A DNA stretch of 64,000 bases from contig CANPGB010000001.1 of assembly GCA_947573485.1 (NCBI GenBank), positions 1 to 64,000 of the forward strand. The letters are read 5' to 3'. The stretch is from an uncultured Porphyromonadaceae bacterium (lineage in GTDB: Bacteria > Bacteroidota > Bacteroidia > Bacteroidales > Muribaculaceae). The notes beneath the pieces were generated by a model. The model was not told the DNA's origin, ran no database searches, and saw nothing but the letters and a program-made list of their open reading frames with translations. The position numbers and the translations under genes were made by a program. Shown here one piece after another: positions 60,117-64,000 of this stretch (the first letter of the stretch is position 1; every line of letters starts with the position of its first letter).

Positions 60117-60124
60117 TATCTTTG
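60117..60124 (+). promoter_or_regulatory. -7 box before the CBM26 amylase gene
   Basis: TATCTTTG fits TAnnTTTG, 70 bases before the start codon. No TTTG occurs at the right distance, but the upstream region is very A-rich. Confidence 0.55.
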
Positions 60125-60194
60125 CGGCGGCTCACGGAAACGTGCGCCGCCCTATTTTTATCATACTTACTAATACCAAACACTTTATCACCGC

Positions 60195-63080
60195 ATGAAT
60201 TCTATTTCAAGATTCATCGCCGCGGCAGCTCTTGCCGCTGCTCCGGTGGCCATGTCGGCGGCAACCTTTGTAGGCGACCGCAACGACTTCCGCGACGAGA
60301 CCATCTACTTCGCAATGACCACCCGCTTCTACGACGGCGACCCCACAAACAACGTTTACTGCTGGGACGGCAAACTGAACGTCAACGACCCCGAGTGGCG
60401 AGGCGACTTCAAAGGCCTCATCGAGAAACTCGACTACATCAAAGCCCTCGGCTTCACCGCCGTATGGATTACCCCTATCGTTGAAAATGCCTCAGGCCTC
60501 GACTATCACGGCTACCATGCTTTCAACTTCAAGAAAGTAGACCCGCGCTATGAGAGCGACGACTGCAAGTTCCAGGACCTTATCGACGCAGCTCACGCCC
60601 GCGGCATGAAAGTGGTGCTCGACATCGTGCTCAACCACACCGGCAACTTCGGCGAAGATACCCTCTGCCCCATGTTCGAGAAAGACTACACCAAAAATCT
60701 CTCGAATATCCTCGGCTCGATGAAGCTCCACCCCAACACCGTGCTTCCGGCCAACTACGACCTCAGCGACCCCAAGGCTCACGACCCCCGTATCGCCGCT
60801 CTCAAGAACGAAGACGGTGTGAACCACGACTCGCACAACTACTACCACCACGTGGGCAATGAATGGAACTGGGACGACTACTCGCGCTGGTACGCCCAGA
60901 TTGCCGGCGACTGCGTGGACCTCAACACCGAGAACCCCGCCGTGAGCAACTACCTCGTTGACTGCTACGGCAAATTCATAGCCATGGGCGTCGACGGCTT
61001 CCGCATCGATACATCGGGCCACATCTCGCGCCTCACTTTCAACAAGGCTTTCATACCCCAGTTCACCGCACTTGCCGAGCAATATAAGGCAAAGCGTAAC
61101 GGTGGCCCATTCTTCATGTTCGGCGAAGTTTGTGCCCGCGACCGCAACGTGACATACCGCAACCACGCCAACTGCTCGCCCTACTTCTACACCTGGAAAG
61201 AAGAGAAAGACTACCCCTGGGATTACTCCGAGACATCGTGGGACAATGTTGTCGTTATTGATCACGGTCACGGAAACCACACCAACACCAAGAGCCAGGA
61301 CCAGCAGGGCGAAGACTACCATGGCGACAGCAACCTCGCCACAAGCGACAACGCCCTTCTCAACGGCAACGCATACCACACCCCCGACCACTCGAAATAC
61401 TCGGGCTTCAGCGTTATCGACTTCCCCATGCACTGGAACTTCCGCTCTACCCGCGAAGCCTGGGGCGTGCGCGGAGGCGACAAATACTACAACGACGCCA
61501 CCTATAACGTGACCTACGTCGACAGCCACGACTACGCTCCCGACGGCGCTCCCGAAAGCCAGCGTTTCGCACAGGGCCAGGACGTATGGGCCTCGAACCT
61601 CGACCTCATGTTCACCTTCCGCGGTATTCCCTGTATATACTACGGCTCTGAAATCGAGTTCAAGAAAGGCTGCACTATCGACAAGGGCGCCGACCTCGCC
61701 CTCCGCAACTCGGGCCGCGCATACTTCGGCGGCTACATCGAAGGTTCGGTAAACGTCAGCGACTTTGCCAACTATACCAACGCTACGGGCAACATGGCAG
61801 CAACCCTCAGCCACCCCCTCGCACTCCACATCCAGCGCCTTAACAAAATCCGCGCCGCTATCCCCGCTCTCCGCAAAGGCCAGTACAGCACCGACGGCTG
61901 CACAGGCAGCGGTGTGGCAGCCTTCAAACGCCGCTTTACCGATGCCGGCACCGACAGCTACGTGCTCGTGACCATCGGTGGGGCAGCTACCTTCACCGGC
62001 GTTGAAAACGGTACATATACCGACGCTATCACCGGCGACGTACAGACCGTATCGAACGGCACTCTCAAGACCAAAGCATGCAGCGGCAGCGCCAACATGC
62101 GCATATACGTACTCTCTACCGCCAAGACTCCCGCTCCCGGCAAAATCGGCGAAGACGGCAAGTACCTCTACGACACCACACCCGCAGCCGATGTTCAGAA
62201 AGGCTACGACGGGAACGAAGAGCCCGACGACACCTGGACTATCAAGGAAGATGCCCAGGGCGGTGGCGGCAACATCACCGAGCCCGAAGAGCCTATCGCA
62301 CCCTCTATGGCCGAAGGCGAGCAGGCTGTATTCTTCGAGAACAACGCCGACTGGGGCGGCACTATCCGCGCTTGGATCTGGAGCAACAGCACCAACTACA
62401 CCGGCGGCTCGTGGCCCGGTCAGGCTGCTACCTACCTTGGCAACAAAATCTGGAAATGGACATACACCGGCACCGGCAAGATTGCCGAAGGAGCAGGTCT
62501 TATCTTCAACAACGGCGCTTCGCAGACCGACGACATGAAGTTTGTGAACGGCGGTTACTACAACGCCCAGGGTTACGTGAAGACTATCGAAGGTGCAGGC
62601 GAAATTCCCGACGATCCCGTTCCTCCCACTCCCGTTGACCCCGAAGGCCCCGTGACCGTTTACTTCAACAACACTGCCAACTGGAGCGCCGTATCGGTTT
62701 ACGTATGGGATGACGGCGGCACAATCCTCGGTGCATGGCCCGGCAAACCCGTGACCGAAACCACTACTTTCGAGGGCAAGACTCTCTACAAGTACACTAT
62801 CAACCCCGACCGCGCCCTCACCAACGCCATGATTATTTTCAACAATAACGGCGCAGGTGCTCAGACAGGCGACCTCAAGCTCGTCAACGGCGCAATCTAC
62901 AATGCCGCCGGCCTCGAAGGCCAGTTCAGCGGCGTAGGCTCGGTAAGCGCTGCCGACAACGGCATCATCACCGTCTACAACCTCCAGGGCATACGCCTCG
63001 GCAACACCACCGCAGGCCTCCCCGCAGGTACATATATCGTGCGCCGCGGCACTACCGCCACCAAAGTGGTAATCCGCTAA
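60195..63080 (+). CDS. Secreted GH13 alpha-amylase with two CBM26-like modules and T9SS-like tail
   Basis: Extracellular starch hydrolase. The 961 residues have a signal peptide (MNSISRFIAAAALAAAPVAM) and a GH13 barrel with VVLDIVLNHTGNFG, nucleophile Asp272 (GFRIDTSGH), acid/base Glu311 (MFGEVCARD) and Asp446 (YVDSHDYAPDG). After a beta domain come two CBM26-like modules (about 710-800: VFFENNADWGGTIRAWIW; about 820-905: VYFNNTANWSAVSVYVWDD) separated by a Pro-rich linker. The tail (YNLQGIRL...GTYIVRRGT) resembles T9SS sorting domains. The modules are closely related to those of the starch-binding protein at 19897-21885. Confidence 0.93.
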   Translation: MNSISRFIAAAALAAAPVAMSAATFVGDRNDFRDETIYFAMTTRFYDGDPTNNVYCWDGKLNVNDPEWRGDFKGLIEKLDYIKALGFTAVWITPIVENASGLDYHGYHAFNFKKVDPRYESDDCKFQDLIDAAHARGMKVVLDIVLNHTGNFGEDTLCPMFEKDYTKNLSNILGSMKLHPNTVLPANYDLSDPKAHDPRIAALKNEDGVNHDSHNYYHHVGNEWNWDDYSRWYAQIAGDCVDLNTENPAVSNYLVDCYGKFIAMGVDGFRIDTSGHISRLTFNKAFIPQFTALAEQYKAKRNGGPFFMFGEVCARDRNVTYRNHANCSPYFYTWKEEKDYPWDYSETSWDNVVVIDHGHGNHTNTKSQDQQGEDYHGDSNLATSDNALLNGNAYHTPDHSKYSGFSVIDFPMHWNFRSTREAWGVRGGDKYYNDATYNVTYVDSHDYAPDGAPESQRFAQGQDVWASNLDLMFTFRGIPCIYYGSEIEFKKGCTIDKGADLALRNSGRAYFGGYIEGSVNVSDFANYTNATGNMAATLSHPLALHIQRLNKIRAAIPALRKGQYSTDGCTGSGVAAFKRRFTDAGTDSYVLVTIGGAATFTGVENGTYTDAITGDVQTVSNGTLKTKACSGSANMRIYVLSTAKTPAPGKIGEDGKYLYDTTPAADVQKGYDGNEEPDDTWTIKEDAQGGGGNITEPEEPIAPSMAEGEQAVFFENNADWGGTIRAWIWSNSTNYTGGSWPGQAATYLGNKIWKWTYTGTGKIAEGAGLIFNNGASQTDDMKFVNGGYYNAQGYVKTIEGAGEIPDDPVPPTPVDPEGPVTVYFNNTANWSAVSVYVWDDGGTILGAWPGKPVTETTTFEGKTLYKYTINPDRALTNAMIIFNNNGAGAQTGDLKLVNGAIYNAAGLEGQFSGVGSVSAADNGIITVYNLQGIRLGNTTAGLPAGTYIVRRGTTATKVVIR

Positions 63081-63098
63081 GCACTACCCTCCACTCAT

Positions 63099-63140
63099 AA
63101 AAATAGCTGTGCCGCCTGCGTGCGACACAGCTATTTTTTT
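63099..63140 (+). terminator. Terminator after the CBM26 amylase gene
   Basis: 13-base stem, AAAAATAGCTGTG (63099-63111) and CACAGCTATTTTT (63126-63138), then further T. Symmetric enough to serve the leftward lipoprotein gene too. Confidence 0.9.
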
Positions 63141-63188
63141 GCTTGAGCTGCTGTGATAGAAGAGTGGGGAGTGCGAAATTCTGCTTAC

Positions 63189-63740
63189 TTATTTCAGTTC
63201 GATTATACCCGCAGGAACTTCAACACCGTCAACAAAAAAGTGAGATGAGAGAACAGGTTCTTGCTTTTTCCAGCCAAAACTCCTCGTCATGCGCACCTCT
63301 ACCTTACGGTCGTCATAGTTTACGGTAAAGGTTATCTCATAGTTATCGTCCGAGGGGAATTGTCCGAAGCGTATCAGTTTCCGGTCTGTGGCTGTCCATT
63401 TGGATCCGTCCCATTTTTCCTCACAGGTATACCACGCACCGTAAAAGATTGGTAAGCAAGCGCGGCTTTCAGTGACGCGATTCTCCAAAAATGATTCAAT
63501 GGTCCACATCACTTCATGCCGGGTACCTTCATAATCGAAGCTTACGTCTTCTCCCACAAGAGAGTTTTCGTGCTCCGGATTCAGACGGGAGTTCCCATTT
63601 TCATCGAGAATATCGAACTTGATTTCCAATGGAGCAAAATCCCAGATTATATCCCCTTTCGGTTCGTCATTATCTGAGCAGGAGCTTAGAGTGAACACGC
63701 AGCACACCAATGCTGCCAAATAGTAAAATACATTTTTCAT
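63189..63740 (-). CDS. Lipoprotein of unknown function
   Basis: Not recognised. The 183 residues have a lipobox (FTLSSC, Cys21) followed by SDNDEP, which is acidic. In Bacteroidota such acidic residues after the cysteine are linked to surface export. The rest is a single, probably beta-rich domain (WDFAPLEIKFDILDENGN, EITFTVNYDDRKVEVRMTRS). AT content is higher than in neighbours. It is a single-gene unit with its own promoter. Confidence 0.75.
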   Translation of the reverse strand: MKNVFYYLAALVCCVFTLSSCSDNDEPKGDIIWDFAPLEIKFDILDENGNSRLNPEHENSLVGEDVSFDYEGTRHEVMWTIESFLENRVTESRACLPIFYGAWYTCEEKWDGSKWTATDRKLIRFGQFPSDDNYEITFTVNYDDRKVEVRMTRSFGWKKQEPVLSSHFFVDGVEVPAGIIELK

Positions 63741-63770
63741 AGGCTCATTATTTTAGGGTTAGGCTTGCCG

Positions 63771-63801
63771 CAAATTTAGCAATAAAATCGCAACAATCAA
63801 A
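63771..63801 (-). promoter_or_regulatory. Promoter of the small lipoprotein gene
   Basis: Minus strand: TTTG (63798-63801), 19 bases, TAAATTTG (63771-63778). Good match in sequence and spacing, 30 bases before the start codon. Confidence 0.75.
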
Positions 63802-63849
63802 ACAATGAGCAAAAAAAGGAATATTAACAGCTTATGTCAACAGCGGTGC

Positions 63850-64000
63850 TTACTTCTTGCGAATTAATGTGAGGCCGTCGCGCACGGGCAGGATTGCGAC
63901 CTCGAAACGCGGGTCGGCGGCCACGGCGTCGTTGAAGGTGCGTATGCCCTCGGTCTGCGGGTCGTTGGCCTTGGGGTCGAGCACCTTGTCGGTCCACAGG
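63850..64000 (-). CDS. SAM-dependent O-methyltransferase, C-terminal part
   Basis: Only the last 49 or so codons lie in the window; the gene continues past the right edge. The visible sequence contains LWTDKVLDPKANDPQTEG, IRTFNDAVAADPRF and EVAILPVRDGLTLIRKK, then TAA at 63850-63852. This is the C-terminal signature of the caffeoyl-CoA O-methyltransferase-like family (often near ILPVRDG-L). Substrate unknown. Confidence 0.8.
   Translation of the reverse strand, partial: LWTDKVLDPKANDPQTEGIRTFNDAVAADPRFEVAILPVRDGLTLIRKK

Overview
This window reads as chromosomal DNA of a fairly GC-rich member of the order Bacteroidales. The combination of promoter boxes (TTTG, about 20 bases, TAnnTTTG), a fused SecDF, class II ribonucleotide reductase, BlaI/BlaR-like regulation and many secreted proteins ending in a type IX secretion (T9SS)-like tail fits Muribaculaceae or a close relative. 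The family assignment is inference; no rRNA gene is present to confirm it. I see no tRNA or rRNA gene, no CRISPR array, no transposase and no prophage.

Layout. 1-5.7 kb: leftward rimP-nusA-infB-folK translation/transcription operon with a good promoter and a leader hairpin. 5.8-9.2 kb: an acyl-ACP thioesterase, a structured repeat region, then a leftward group of a tiny YqaE/Pmp3 membrane protein, a DUF1460 amidase-like protein and UDP-glucose dehydrogenase. 9.4-18.2 kb: a rightward run starting with an Lrp/AsnC regulator and a GH13 lipoprotein, then a membrane-anchored pseudokinase-like protein, a GNAT-like protein, B12-dependent ribonucleotide reductase and three successive FKBP-type prolyl isomerases. 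18.3-19.6 kb: a stand-alone AAA/DUF4143 ATPase of lower GC, bounded by hairpins. 19.9-25 kb: a starch-binding (CBM26-like) secreted protein, two thioredoxins and a secreted GH13 amylase. 25-37.7 kb: a leftward block of large secreted proteins: three paralogues (one broken by an out-of-frame internal deletion), a C10 (streptopain-type) peptidase and a protein of unknown function, all with T9SS-like tails.

38-49 kb: topA, an RluA-type pseudouridine synthase, a 991-residue TPR protein with a partner beta-barrel protein, and secDF. 49-58 kb: rubrerythrin, an ECF sigma factor, an unusual K+-channel-like protein, a radical SAM protein, a LolC/E-type permease, rbfA, then a sigma-54 activator-lptE-unknown-secG operon and a U32-family protein. 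58-64 kb: a BlaI-type repressor with a clear pair of operators, an M56 (BlaR1-like) peptidase carrying a TonB-type domain, a third GH13 amylase with two CBM26-like modules, a small lipoprotein and the 3' end of an O-methyltransferase gene.

How it fits together. Three GH13 enzymes and a CBM26-like binding protein point to starch or glycogen use, but no SusC/SusD pair is present. The envelope genes (secDF, secG, lptE, LolC/E-type permease, TPR/barrel pair) are the export machinery that the many secreted proteins need. The most unusual items are two families of structured dispersed repeats whose stems change by compensatory substitutions, the pseudokinase inside a metabolic operon, tail-domain exchange among the secreted proteins, and the BlaI operator pair.
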